Of a DNA stretch of 64,000 bases, positions 41,511-50,276 are shown in pieces. Numbering within the stretch: the stretch's first letter is position 1; every line of letters starts with the position of its first letter. The DNA is taken from NCBI GenBank assembly GCA_963730225.1, contig CAVSQX010000004.1:496001-560000 (forward strand), read 5' to 3'. This DNA is from CAVSQX01 sp963730225. GTDB taxonomy: Bacteria > Planctomycetota > Phycisphaerae > Tepidisphaerales > Tepidisphaeraceae. Below the pieces are notes generated by a model. That model saw only the letters and a list, made by a program, of their open reading frames with translations, was not told the origin of the DNA and did not search any database. Made by a program: the position numbers and the translations under genes.

Positions 41511-41879
41511 CTAATCCCCGTTCCATGCTTTGCGATAGAGCCCGTCGATCGCGTTTCGGCTCATCCGCGCCGATCGCCCCTGATCGATCGCCGCCGTCAG
41601 CGTCCGCTGCACAATCTGCGAAGTATTCGCCTGCGCCACCCCCGGCGCGTCGGCGGCCACTTCCATCCCGCTGCCGCGCCGACCGACCAGCACGCCCTGC
41701 AGTTCCAGTTGCTCGTACGCCCGCTGAACCGTGTTGGGATTCACCAGCAATGCGACGGCCTGCTGCCTTACCGACGGAATCAATTCCCCCGGCTTGTACA
41801 CCCCCGCCGCCACCGCCGCGCTGATGCCGTCGATGATCTGCTGAAAGATCGGAATCGAACTGGAAAGGTCGATTTCCAT
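41511..41879 (-). CDS. GntR-family transcriptional regulator (YtrA subfamily)
   Basis: Short GntR repressor of 122 residues: winged HTH 'IFQQIIDGISAAVAAGVYKPGELIPSVRQQAVALLVNPNTVQRAYEQLELQGVLVGRRGSGMEV' pattern (recognised by 'PSVRQQAVALLVNPNTVQRA'), followed by only about 50 residues, which is the YtrA-type short effector tail. YtrA regulators control the ABC transporter genes that follow them, as here. A perfect inverted repeat in its own promoter (41882-41901) is the obvious binding site. Confidence 0.92.
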   Translation of the reverse strand: MEIDLSSSIPIFQQIIDGISAAVAAGVYKPGELIPSVRQQAVALLVNPNTVQRAYEQLELQGVLVGRRGSGMEVAADAPGVAQANTSQIVQRTLTAAIDQGRSARMSRNAIDGLYRKAWNGD

Positions 41880-41881
41880 AG

Positions 41882-41928
41882 TGTACTAGAACAGTAGTAC
41901 AGTACCACGAAAACCAAACCACTGTCAA
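41882..41928 (-). promoter_or_regulatory. Promoter and palindromic operator of the GntR/ABC operon
   Basis: On the minus strand TTGACA (41923-41928, perfect), 18 bp, TACTGT (41899-41904). The perfect palindrome TGTACTA-6-TAGTACA (41882-41901) overlaps the -10 and the start point and ends 3 bases before the ATG. A repressor bound there would block transcription. Confidence 0.75.
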
Positions 41929-41946
41929 CTGTTTTCTGATTGAAAA

Positions 41947-42474
41947 TCAGAGAGGCTCGACTTTTTCCAACTGCAACGTGTAGACCGCGTCGGTGGCGCC
42001 GACTTCGTTCTTGTGGACCGCGACGTGCAGCGTGCCGATGCAGCGGACTTCCTCGCCGACGTAGGGCACCGACCCGTTGGGAACATAAGTGAAGACGCGC
42101 TCCTGCACGCGCGGCGGGCCGCCGAAGCAGCATTTCTGGATGTTGTAGACGAATTGGAATCGGTTGATCTCATCCGCCGCCGACATCCCCGCATACATGA
42201 AGCCTTCGAGAGCCACTTTCTTTCCGTCCAGATCACGCCAGCGCTGGGGAACATCTTTGATGGTGCTGGTGTGATCGTCGAAGGGAAAGTTGCCCAGCGC
42301 TTTGAGATCGACATGCGCGACGCCCGCTTCGTAGCTCACGCCGTGACTGACTTCGGCGGAAACGAATTGAACCACGATCCAGACAATCGGCGCCGCGATG
42401 ACGGCCAGGAAAACGATCAGGCGAAAATTAACCCTCTGCGTGATGGGGCGGTGCTGGGTGTCTAACATCGTCAT
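41947..42474 (-). CDS. DUF3299-like membrane-anchored protein with CC motif
   Basis: 175-residue protein with one N-terminal membrane helix ('LIVFLAVIAAPIVWIVVQFV') and an exported domain. The domain contains 'LDGKKVALEGFMYAG', 'FQFVYNIQKCCFGGPPRVQERVFTYVPNGSVPY' and 'VRCIGTLHV'. The pattern [GYM].....F.L......CCfG.PP is shared with the gene immediately upstream (42487-43245), so the two are paralogues. It matches the DUF3299 layout as I know it. The paired Cys suggests metal or thiol chemistry. Last gene of the exporter operon; 12-bp gap. Confidence 0.75.
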   Translation of the reverse strand: MTMLDTQHRPITQRVNFRLIVFLAVIAAPIVWIVVQFVSAEVSHGVSYEAGVAHVDLKALGNFPFDDHTSTIKDVPQRWRDLDGKKVALEGFMYAGMSAADEINRFQFVYNIQKCCFGGPPRVQERVFTYVPNGSVPYVGEEVRCIGTLHVAVHKNEVGATDAVYTLQLEKVEPL

Positions 42475-42486
42475 GATCCACGTAAT

Positions 42487-43245
42487 TTATTTCGGCGCCG
42501 GCTTGACGCTTTCAGCGCCCACTTCAAACAAACTCACGATAAATCCATCATCCTTCTTTTCTTCCACGTTGAGTTTGCCCTGCACGATGATCTCATCGGG
42601 ATAGTAGCTGACGGCTTTGCCCTTGGGACAATTCACCACGATCGTGTGCTGAATCTGCGGCGGCTGGCCGTAACAGCAGGCGAAAAGGCTGGGCACCAGC
42701 GCGAACTGCGAAATGTTCTCGGCCTGATCCATGGGAATCATGTAGCCGCGCAGACGGATGTCCGAGCCGCTGAGTCGTTTGACATCGTCGGGAATCGGGC
42801 TGCCGTTTTCGGCGTCGAATTCAAAATTCCCCAATTCCTTGATGCTCATCTCCAGAACTTCCCCGGGCTTGGGTGGCGGATGGGGATGGCGGTCGGCGCC
42901 CATGGGAATCATATTCGGATCGGCCGGGGAAAGTTGAAGCGAGGTGTTTCCGATGGAGGTCACGGCCGCGACGGCCACCGGCTGAAGATTCTTCTTGCAG
43001 ACGCGAATCTGCTCCTGAATCATCGCCAACTGATCTTTCGCCGAAGGTTTGTTTTGCAGCTGCGCCGCCAGGGTTTGGAAGATGGGCAGCGCCGACGAAA
43101 AGTTCCCCTTGTTGAAATCCTCATTCGCGCGAATTTCCAGCGCTCCGGCATCGCTTGCTGCCGGCTGGGTGGTCTGTGCCATGCCGGCCGCCGATGCCAG
43201 CAACAGAATGGGAATGGCCAAAAATCGGTGCATCCAAAGCCTCAT
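42487..43245 (-). CDS. DUF3299 domain-containing exported protein
   Basis: 252-residue exported protein. Signal peptide (cut at 'AAGMAQTTQPA'), a helical segment ('RANEDFNKGNFSSALPIFQTLAAQL', TPR-like, about 38-90), a His/Pro-rich linker ('ADRHPHPPPKPGEV'), and a DUF3299-like domain: 'GSDIRLRGYMIPMDQAENISQFALVPSLFACCYGQPPQIQHTIVV' pattern, with CC in 'FACCYGQPP'. It is the second DUF3299-like protein of the operon. It follows the FtsX-type permease by 13 bp, and a periplasmic partner role for that transporter is likely. Confidence 0.8.
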   Translation of the reverse strand: MRLWMHRFLAIPILLLASAAGMAQTTQPAASDAGALEIRANEDFNKGNFSSALPIFQTLAAQLQNKPSAKDQLAMIQEQIRVCKKNLQPVAVAAVTSIGNTSLQLSPADPNMIPMGADRHPHPPPKPGEVLEMSIKELGNFEFDAENGSPIPDDVKRLSGSDIRLRGYMIPMDQAENISQFALVPSLFACCYGQPPQIQHTIVVNCPKGKAVSYYPDEIIVQGKLNVEEKKDDGFIVSLFEVGAESVKPAPK

Positions 43246-43258
43246 GCAAATTGGACGT

Positions 43259-44632
43259 TCACGCGGCCACGAGGTTCGTGGCCACCGGGGTGCGGTAAGC
43301 CTTCAGGGCCGGCACCAATCCGGCGATTAACGCAATGACGATAACCGCTCCCAAGTATATCCATTCGTATCGGTCGGTGGCGAGCCAATTTATGCTTTGA
43401 CCGATAACCTGATTGAAATAGAACGATCCCACGGCCGCCAGGGCATGACCGCAAATCAGACCAAGCAGCCCACCGAAGAGCCCGATCAAACCAGACTCGA
43501 CACAGATTAAAAGCAGGATTCTGGCCCGGGTTGCACCCAGGGCGCGAAGAATGGCAATTTCCCGCAAGCGAGCGGAAACCGAATTGTAAATGCTGACCAG
43601 AATCCCCACGCCGGCGACGACGGAAACCAGCGCGGCAATCAGCAGCAGCACCAGCGTCGGCCCAGCGAGAAACTGCGTGAAGAATTGCCGCATCACCGAG
43701 GCGGGGTTGACGGCCATCGCTTCGTTCATGTTGTTCACATCGTACATCAGCCGCTGCGCGGAATAATCGCTGCGCCCCTTGATGAGAATCGCGGAAACTT
43801 CCCACGCATCCTTATCCAGCAGCAGATGGAACGTGCCATCCGGATCCAGTGTGTAAACCTTGACGGTATCCGGATCGACATTCTGCGGCGGCGGGGGCAG
43901 ACCCTTGCGCAGATAAAGCTGATAGAGCATGCCGATTTCGTGCTCGCCGATGGTGTACAAACTCTCGTACGGAATGAAAACGCAGCGATCGCTGGCGGTG
44001 TGGGTGGGGGCCAGCACGCCGACGACGGTCCAAATGGTCGGATGAATGTCGGGTTCTACACCGGGCTTGGGAAACCCGTGCGTGGCTTTGAACTTGTCGC
44101 CGATTTTCAGGCCCGTCTGTTTGGCGATGTCGGAGCCGATGACCGATTCAAATTTGTGCGGGAGAAAGTCCTTGCCCTCGGCAATTTTGTAACGATAGTC
44201 CGGGCGATATTCCAAAACCTTGTCCGGCGGCAGGGCGTTGCCGTCGTCGTCGTAGCCGAAAAGATTCGGCGTCGTGCCGATGATCGAATATTTTCCCTGG
44301 TAGGAATCGCCCACGACATACGGCACCGCCAGCTTCACGTATTGCCGATACTGCGGGGCGTGCAGCATCTGTTCGTACAGCGAATAGGGCAGATTTCCGG
44401 GGCTGACATCCAGGTGATAAACCGTGTTCATCACCAACTGCGTCGCCGAGCCTTTCTTCCCGATGATGACGTCGTAGCCGTATTCCTTCTGACCAAACAG
44501 CGCCCCCGATTCGCGGCGGAGAATCAGAATAGCGATGGCCAGGGCAACACCGAGCGTGACGGAAAGCATCGTCAGCCAGGTGCCAAGCGCCCGCTCACGC
44601 ATTTGCTTGATGACGAGTTGGAAGAGGTTCAT
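43259..44632 (-). CDS. ABC transporter permease, FtsX/MacB family
   Basis: 457-residue membrane subunit with one N-terminal helix ('WLTMLSVTLGVALAIAILILRR'), a large periplasmic domain (about residues 45-320, 'DVIIGKKGSATQLVMNTVYHLD' and following), and three C-terminal helices with the FtsX motif 'SVSARLREIAILRALGATRARILLLI'. This is the type VII (MacB/LolCE) layout, used to drive periplasmic work rather than simple transport. It pairs with the ATPase at 44678 and two DUF3299-like proteins downstream. Confidence 0.9.
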   Translation of the reverse strand: MNLFQLVIKQMRERALGTWLTMLSVTLGVALAIAILILRRESGALFGQKEYGYDVIIGKKGSATQLVMNTVYHLDVSPGNLPYSLYEQMLHAPQYRQYVKLAVPYVVGDSYQGKYSIIGTTPNLFGYDDDGNALPPDKVLEYRPDYRYKIAEGKDFLPHKFESVIGSDIAKQTGLKIGDKFKATHGFPKPGVEPDIHPTIWTVVGVLAPTHTASDRCVFIPYESLYTIGEHEIGMLYQLYLRKGLPPPPQNVDPDTVKVYTLDPDGTFHLLLDKDAWEVSAILIKGRSDYSAQRLMYDVNNMNEAMAVNPASVMRQFFTQFLAGPTLVLLLIAALVSVVAGVGILVSIYNSVSARLREIAILRALGATRARILLLICVESGLIGLFGGLLGLICGHALAAVGSFYFNQVIGQSINWLATDRYEWIYLGAVIVIALIAGLVPALKAYRTPVATNLVAA

Positions 44633-44677
44633 GGGAAAGGATGAAAGATGAAAGATGAAGGAGGAATGAAAAGCACC

Positions 44678-45376
44678 TCAAGCGGGAACCGGGACGGGCG
44701 CGGCCGCTTTGTTCAGGTCCGCCAGCACGACGGAACTGGGAAGTTGTTTGGTAATAAGCGGATCGTGGCTCACCAGCAGCAAACTCGCTCCCACTTCGGT
44801 GCACAGCTTGCGAATCAGATCCAGGGCCTGCTGAGCGTTGACGGTATCCAAAGCGCCGGTGGGCTCGTCGGCCAACACCAATCCGGGACGATTGGCCAAA
44901 GCCCGCGCGATGGCCACGCGCTGCTGCTGGCCGACGGAAAGTTTGGCGGGCTTGTAATTCAGGCGATCGGACAGGCCGACTTCCTGCAACAGATGCCGGG
45001 CCCATTGTGGATCGTGCGGCCGGCCGGTGAAGCTCATGCCCAGAAGCACATTCTCCAGCGCCGTGAAACCCGGCAGCAAATGATGGGTCTGAAAAATGTA
45101 CCCGATGTTTCGGCCGCGGAAGATGTCGCGCTGGGCTTCGGAGAGCGCGGCGATGTCGAGGAATTGGCCGTCGCTGCCGAATAGGATCTGACCCGCATCG
45201 GGGGCGAGAATCCCCGCAATCAAATGCAACAGCGTGGTTTTTCCCGATCCGCTGGAGCCGACCAGCGCCATCTGCATGCCCGTGCCCAACTCGAAGTGCG
45301 CGATGTCAATCACCGGCACCACGCTGCCGTCGGGACCGACGTATTTTTTTGTCAGATTCTCAAGGCGAATGGCCAT
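44678..45376 (-). CDS. ABC transporter ATP-binding protein (LolD/MacB type)
   Basis: 232-residue ATPase. Walker A 'GSSGSGKT' (residues 40-47), Q-loop 'YIFQTHHLLPGF', signature 'LSVGQQQRVAIARAL', Walker B 'LVLADEPTGAL', H-loop 'LLVSHDPLI'. These are the LolD/MacB/FtsE hallmarks. The start at 45376 follows a GGAAGTGGA site; the frame 25 codons longer has no family support. It heads a four-gene operon (ATPase, permease, two DUF3299-like proteins). As I recall, a similar ATPase/FtsX/DUF3299 grouping occurs in zinc-regulated (Zrg) genes of Vibrio, so a metal-related role is possible. Confidence 0.9.
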   Translation of the reverse strand: MAIRLENLTKKYVGPDGSVVPVIDIAHFELGTGMQMALVGSSGSGKTTLLHLIAGILAPDAGQILFGSDGQFLDIAALSEAQRDIFRGRNIGYIFQTHHLLPGFTALENVLLGMSFTGRPHDPQWARHLLQEVGLSDRLNYKPAKLSVGQQQRVAIARALANRPGLVLADEPTGALDTVNAQQALDLIRKLCTEVGASLLLVSHDPLITKQLPSSVVLADLNKAAAPVPVPA

Positions 45377-45447
45377 GGTCGATCCACTTCCATCATCGCA
45401 TGGGAAGCGTGAAGTTGCACAATAACCGCCGGCGTGCGAAGGAATAA

Positions 45448-47343
45448 TCATTTATCCCGTGCAAAATATTCCGCCTCCAGAGATTTAAGCTTCTCGGTCA
45501 AGGTGTCGTGGCGGGTCTGTAGCTCGGTCAAACGGGAAGGATTGCGAGCCACCTCAGCCGAAGCGAATGCCGCCTGGCACTCCTTCAGCCCCGCTTCCGT
45601 CTGGCTGATTTGCGATTCCAATTCCTCACGATTCAGCCGCCCGAACGGACGGGAATAGGGATTTTCCTTGCGCGGCGCCGAACGCTTGCGAGCGGCCGGC
45701 GGCGCGGATTTTTTTTCCGGCGCACGAACCGGAGCCGACCGCTGCCCAGCCGCCCATCGACGGTATCCGCCGTCGAAATCGATCAATTGCGGCGGCTGAA
45801 GAATCAGCATTCGCCCGGCAATCTTGTCCAGAAAATAGCGGTCGTGGCTGACGCACATCAGCGTTCCGGAAAAATCACCCAGCGCCGATTCCAGTGCTTC
45901 GCGCGAGGGGATGTCGAGATGATTCGTCGGCTCGTCGAGCAGCAGAACATTGGGTTTGTCGAGCAGCAATTGCGCCAGGCGAACGCGGGCGCGCTCGCCG
46001 CCGCTGAGAAGTTGGATTGGTTTTTCGATGTCGTCGCCGCGGAAGAGAAACATGCCCAGCAAATCGCGGATTTCCTGCACGGTGACGCCGGTGCGATCGG
46101 CGGCCACTTCGTCGAAAACGGTGCTGAGCGGATCGAGATCGTCCAGGCTTTGATCGTAGTATCCGACGCTGATGTTCGCTCCCCATTTCACGGTCCCGCC
46201 GTCGGCGTCGGCGCGGGCCATGAGAATTTGGAGCAGCGTGGTTTTTCCCGAGCCGTTGGGCCCGATGATTCCGATGCGCTCGCCGCGGCGAACCTGAAAA
46301 CCGATGCCGTGCCAGAGCGTGTTGGAGCCGAAGGATTTGCTCAATTCGCGCACGGTCAGAGCCTGATCCCCGGCGCGGCGATCGGTGTCGATCGAAAAAC
46401 GAATTTGCTTCTGCGATTGCACCGCGTCGATGATCTGGTCGCTTTCCAGCAATCGCTCCAGGCGTTTTCGCCGGCCCATCGCCTGGCGGGCTCGCTGGCC
46501 GGCGCCGAATCGGCGAATGTATTCCTTTTGCTTCTCGATGTCGGCGTGCTGCTCGTCGTGGGCGCGTTGTTGCGAAAGTTCCTGCACTTCGCGCTGTTGC
46601 GTAAACGCGGTGTAATTGCCCGGATAATTCTTCAGCCGGTGCTGCGTGAGCCAGACGATTCGTGTCGCCAGCCGATCGAGAAGAAAACGATCGTGGCTGA
46701 TGAGCAGCACGGCCCCGCGGAATTCCAGAAGAAAATTCTCCAGCCATTCGATCGCGGCCAGATCGAGATGGTTCGTCGGCTCATCCAGCAGCAACAGATC
46801 GGGCTGGCTGATCAGAACCTTGGCCAGCGCCAGCCGCGAGCGCTGCCCGCCCGAAAGGGTGGTGACCGGCTGCTCCCAGATGGATTTGTCCAGACCGACG
46901 CCCAGCAGCGTGGCTTCGAGCTTGTGCTGCCAGGCGTAGCCGCCGGCCAGTTCGAATTGATGCTGAAGCTTTTGATAAGTCTTGAGAATGGCGTCCAGTT
47001 CATCGCCGGTTTTGTGGGCCATGTCGTGCTCGACGATGCGAAGACGATGAGAAAGCTCGTGCAAATCGGCAAACGCCAGCTCGGCTTCGTCCAGAACGGT
47101 GTTGGCCGGATCGAAGACGGGATCCTGCAACAGATGGCCGATTTTGACCGACGCCGCGACGGATACCGAGCCGGCTTCGCCTTGCGTTTGCCCCGTGAGA
47201 ATTTTCAGCAGCGTGGTTTTGCCCGCACCGTTGTCGCCAATCAGCGCAACGCGCTGGCCCGAATCGATCTGGAAATCGAGGTTCTGGAAAAGGATTCGAT
47301 TTCCGAACGACTTCTCGAGGTTGGCGATGGTGGCCAGCGGCAT
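45448..47343 (-). CDS. ABC-F family ATPase
   Basis: Soluble protein with two ATPase domains in tandem and no membrane part, acting on the ribosome (translation factor or ribosome protection). Walker A motifs 'GDNGAGKT' (about residue 34) and 'GPNGSGKT' (about 350); signatures 'LSGGQRSRLALAKVL' and 'LSGGERARVRLAQLL'; Walker B 'LLLDEPTNHLD' twice. Between them is the linker with 'RRKRLERLLES'. The C-terminal coiled coil ('LNREELESQISQTEAGLKECQ') resembles the Uup/YdiF group. 631 residues, ATG at 47343. It lies just downstream of lpxD. Confidence 0.93.
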   Translation of the reverse strand: MPLATIANLEKSFGNRILFQNLDFQIDSGQRVALIGDNGAGKTTLLKILTGQTQGEAGSVSVAASVKIGHLLQDPVFDPANTVLDEAELAFADLHELSHRLRIVEHDMAHKTGDELDAILKTYQKLQHQFELAGGYAWQHKLEATLLGVGLDKSIWEQPVTTLSGGQRSRLALAKVLISQPDLLLLDEPTNHLDLAAIEWLENFLLEFRGAVLLISHDRFLLDRLATRIVWLTQHRLKNYPGNYTAFTQQREVQELSQQRAHDEQHADIEKQKEYIRRFGAGQRARQAMGRRKRLERLLESDQIIDAVQSQKQIRFSIDTDRRAGDQALTVRELSKSFGSNTLWHGIGFQVRRGERIGIIGPNGSGKTTLLQILMARADADGGTVKWGANISVGYYDQSLDDLDPLSTVFDEVAADRTGVTVQEIRDLLGMFLFRGDDIEKPIQLLSGGERARVRLAQLLLDKPNVLLLDEPTNHLDIPSREALESALGDFSGTLMCVSHDRYFLDKIAGRMLILQPPQLIDFDGGYRRWAAGQRSAPVRAPEKKSAPPAARKRSAPRKENPYSRPFGRLNREELESQISQTEAGLKECQAAFASAEVARNPSRLTELQTRHDTLTEKLKSLEAEYFARDK

Positions 47344-47360
47344 GACGACGGCGGTGGGAA

Positions 47361-48352
47361 CTATTTCGCGCCGGGGAAGCAAGCTTGGCCACCTGGCGCT
47401 CCAAATCTTTCAGCCGCGAGGCGATGTTGGGCAGGTCGCGCTGCACGGCGAACATTCGCTTGCACTCGCCGATGGGCATGTGCGGCGAACCCAGAACAAC
47501 CTGGCCGGCTTCCACGGATTTGGTGATTCCGCACTGCACGCCGGCCATCACGCCGTCGCCGACTTCCAAATGTCCGACCACGCCCACCTGTCCGCCCAGC
47601 ACGACGTGATGGCCCAGCGTCGAGCTGCCCGCGATGCCGCTCTGAGAGACCAGAATGCAGTGCGGCCCGACCCGAACGTTGTGGGCGAGCATCACCAGAT
47701 TGTCGATCTTCGTGCCCTTGCCGACGACGGTGTTGCCCAGCGCGGCGCGATCGACCGTGCTGTTGGGGCCGATTTCGACATCGTCTTCGATGACGACATT
47801 GCCGATCTGCGGGATTTTGTGATGCACGCCGTCGCTGGTGGCGTAGCCGAATCCATCGCCGCCGATGACGACGCCGGCGTGCAGAATCACCCGCTGGCCC
47901 AGGACGCAGCGCTCGTAGATCACGACGTTGGGATAGATGATGCAGTCCGCTCCGATCTGCACCTGCGGGCCGATGTATGCCCCGGGATAAATCACCGTGC
48001 CGGCGCCGATGGTCGCGGTCGGATCGACAAACGCCTTGGGATGCACGCCCTGATGCGGGTGGGCGCGATGGCCGTGCAGCGCGACGATCGCCTTTTGAAA
48101 CGCCAGGTACGGATCTTTCGCCCGCAACGTGGGCATTCGATCGCATTGGACGGCTAGGCCCACGATCACCGCCGAGGCCCCGGTGGTCGCCAGCAGCGGT
48201 TCGTATTTGGAATTCGAGACGAAGCTGAGCTGCCCGGGGCGGGCATCTTCCAGCGCGGCGACCGAAGAGACGGTAACCGTAGCATCGCCAGCCAGTTCGG
48301 CGCCGATCTGCCCGGCAAGTTCAGCGAGGGTTTTGGATTGCACGAGTGGCAT
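47361..48352 (-). CDS. lpxD: UDP-3-O-acylglucosamine N-acyltransferase (frame lost at C-terminus)
   Basis: Third step of lipid A synthesis: N-acylation of UDP-3-O-acyl-glucosamine. N-terminal uridine-binding domain ('TLAELAGQIGAELAGDATVTVSSVAALEDARPGQLSFVSN' pattern), then a left-handed beta-helix of hexapeptide repeats ('AFVDPTATIGAGTVIYPGAYIG') with the catalytic His in 'GVHHKIPQIGNV'. It ends with a short coiled coil 'LKDLERQVAKLA'. In the sequence as given the frame then stays open to 47000, 343 bp into the ABC-F gene. One base shift near 47375 would end it at TAG 47361, giving about 330 residues, the normal length. Start ATG at 48352. It implies an LPS-bearing outer membrane. Confidence 0.88.
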
Positions 48353-48390
48353 CTTACCGGCTCGCCCGATGGGTGGAAGGACCACCGATT

Positions 48391-49209
48391 CTAGAGCCCC
48401 AATTCGCGGCGAAGATTTCCGCCGAGAATCAAATCGACGTCGGCGTCGGAAAGGCCCAGCGAACAGATCGTCTCGATTCCGCGCCGCGCGGCGGCCACGT
48501 CGTTGTATGGAAAATCCAGACCGAAGATCAACTGCCGCACGCCGGCTTGGCGCAGCAACTCCTGATGGCGTTCGGTGCTCATGAACCAAAACGGCAATTC
48601 CTTCGGCGAGAAAACGCTGGTCAATCCCGCGAAAACATTGCACGGCGTTTTGTCCCACGGCGGTGGAACGTGATTGGCGATGACTCCCAGCGCTTCGGAA
48701 AAAAAGCTCCAGCCGCCCACGTGCTCCATGCTGAAGCGCAGCTTGGGAAACTCCCAGGCGATTTCGTCCCAGTGAATCACCCGCGAATCGCGCAGGCGGG
48801 AATGGTGAATGCCGGTGTGAAACGTCAGAAAAAGATTCAACCCTTCGGCCGCCCCGTACGCCTGGTAAGCGGCTTTGGAAAGAATCTCCAACTTCTGCGC
48901 GGGCGGATGAATTTTGATCCCCTTGAATCCGAGCCCGGCGATTTTCTTCACCTGATCGACCACATCGCCGCGCGTGAAGTCGACCGTGCCAAACCCGAAT
49001 AGCCGCCGCTGCGATTTGATCTGATCGGCGAGCCAGGCGTTTTGATCGATCCCCTTGGCCTGATGCGGCAGCGGCGGGAAGCAGACGGCTTGCTCGATGC
49101 CGGCTTCGTCCAGATGATGCAGAAGTGCTTCGACCGTTCCCTTCTGATTTATCTCAGCGGGGAAAACGTGGGCGTGATGGGCCAGCGAAACGCTGCGGGA
49201 AGAATTCAT
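48391..49209 (-). CDS. Amidohydrolase family protein (TatD/ACMSD-like)
   Basis: 272-residue TIM-barrel metal hydrolase of the amidohydrolase-2 (PF04909) group. Metal-site features: 'HHAHVFP' at the N-terminus (the HxH motif, about residues 11-13), 'KGIKIHPPAQ' with the strand-5 His, 'TFHTGIHHS', and 'IFGLDFPYND' with the catalytic Asp. The C-terminal 'LILGGNLRRELGL' is the typical end. Members include decarboxylases and lactonases, and the substrate is unknown. It lies between ispH (25-bp gap) and lpxD (38 bp), all on the minus strand. Confidence 0.85.
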   Translation of the reverse strand: MNSSRSVSLAHHAHVFPAEINQKGTVEALLHHLDEAGIEQAVCFPPLPHQAKGIDQNAWLADQIKSQRRLFGFGTVDFTRGDVVDQVKKIAGLGFKGIKIHPPAQKLEILSKAAYQAYGAAEGLNLFLTFHTGIHHSRLRDSRVIHWDEIAWEFPKLRFSMEHVGGWSFFSEALGVIANHVPPPWDKTPCNVFAGLTSVFSPKELPFWFMSTERHQELLRQAGVRQLIFGLDFPYNDVAAARRGIETICSLGLSDADVDLILGGNLRRELGL

Positions 49210-49234
49210 GGGACCGGGAAACCCGAAAACTCAA

Positions 49235-50176
49235 TCATCCCGACACGATCGCCAGCGTCCGCAGCGAACGGGGCAACTCGAAGGAGACATCTTCTTCTAT
49301 CAGCGTTCTGGTTTCGATCTCGCCGCCGAAGTCGCGCTCGAGCCGGCGAACCAGTCCCTGCACCAGATGTTCCGGCGCCGACGCTCCCGCCGTCACCAGC
49401 ACCGAACGCTTGCCCGACAACCATGTCGGATCCAGCTCGCCCTGATCGTCGATCAGATGCGCCTCCCGCCCGGCCAACTGCGCCGTCTCCACTAGCCGCT
49501 GCGAATTGGAACTGTTTCGGCTGCCGATCACCAGAACCAGATCGACATCCTCCGACAGATCGCTCACCGCATTTTGCCGATTGGTCGTGGCATAACAGAT
49601 ATCTTCCTTGGGCGGCGCCTTGATGTTGGGAAAGCGGGCTTTGAGCGCCGAGATCGTCCGCATCGCGTCGCCGATGCTCAGCGTCGTTTGCGTGACATAC
49701 GCTACCCTCTGCGGATTCAGAACCGAAAGCTGCGCCACTTCCTCGGGCGATTCGACGACGATGATCGACTGCGGCGCTTCCCCGACGGTGCCGACGGCTT
49801 CATCGTGATCGCGGTGTCCGATGAAAATGATCGTGTAACCGTCGCGGACGAAACGGAGAACTTCCATGTGAACTTTGGTCACCAGCGGACAGGTCGCGTC
49901 CACTTCCACCAGCCGCCGCGATTTGGCGGCTTTGCGAATGCTGGGCGAAATGCCGTGGGCGCTGTAAACGACCACACCGCCGACGGGGACTTCCTCCACG
50001 TCGTTGACGAACGTCACGCCCCGGCCCTGAAAATCCTGCACGACATGCTTGTTATGCACGATCTCGTGGTAGACGTAAACGGGCGGCCCCTTGAGCTTGA
50101 GCACCTGATCGACGCAATCGATCGCCATGTTCACGCCGGCACAAAAACCACGAGGATTCGCCAGAATGATTTTCAT
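49235..50176 (-). CDS. ispH: 4-Hydroxy-3-methylbut-2-enyl diphosphate reductase
   Basis: Last step of the MEP pathway: reduces HMBPP to IPP and DMAPP with a [4Fe-4S] cluster. The three conserved cluster Cys are present: Cys12 in 'NPRGFCAGV', 'DATCPLVTKVH' and 'DICYATTNRQNAV'. Other landmarks: 'YHEIVHNKHVV', 'SAHGISPSI', 'GHRDHDEAVGT', 'TQTTLS', 'IGSRNSSNSQRL', 'TAGASAPEHLVQ'. 313 residues, complete. ATG at 50176; the frame extends 59 codons upstream but has no homology there. It shows that isoprenoids are made through MEP. Confidence 0.96.
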   Translation of the reverse strand: MKIILANPRGFCAGVNMAIDCVDQVLKLKGPPVYVYHEIVHNKHVVQDFQGRGVTFVNDVEEVPVGGVVVYSAHGISPSIRKAAKSRRLVEVDATCPLVTKVHMEVLRFVRDGYTIIFIGHRDHDEAVGTVGEAPQSIIVVESPEEVAQLSVLNPQRVAYVTQTTLSIGDAMRTISALKARFPNIKAPPKEDICYATTNRQNAVSDLSEDVDLVLVIGSRNSSNSQRLVETAQLAGREAHLIDDQGELDPTWLSGKRSVLVTAGASAPEHLVQGLVRRLERDFGGEIETRTLIEEDVSFELPRSLRTLAIVSG

Positions 50177-50247
50177 AGGCGGAAATTCTATTCGGTCCGC
50201 GCACCGATGCCAATGGCCGTGAATCCAAAGTCCCATCCCCCGTTTAC

Positions 50248-50271
50248 GCGCCGGCCCGCGGGGCCGGGCGC
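50248..50271. repeat. GC-rich hairpin element, copy 1
   Basis: Stem CCGGCCC (50251-50257) with GGGCCGG (50261-50267), extended by GCG/CGC across a one-base bulge, preceded by CGTTTA. A similar CGTTTA-GCGCCGGCCCG element lies at 62256-62284. No T-run. Located after the acylphosphatase stop. Confidence 0.55.
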
Positions 50272-50276
50272 TCCCA

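Noticed and set aside
45610..47526. 638-codon plus-strand frame opposite the ABC-F gene
   Set aside because: Mirror frame of an unambiguous twin-ATPase gene. No ribosome-binding site and no family features.
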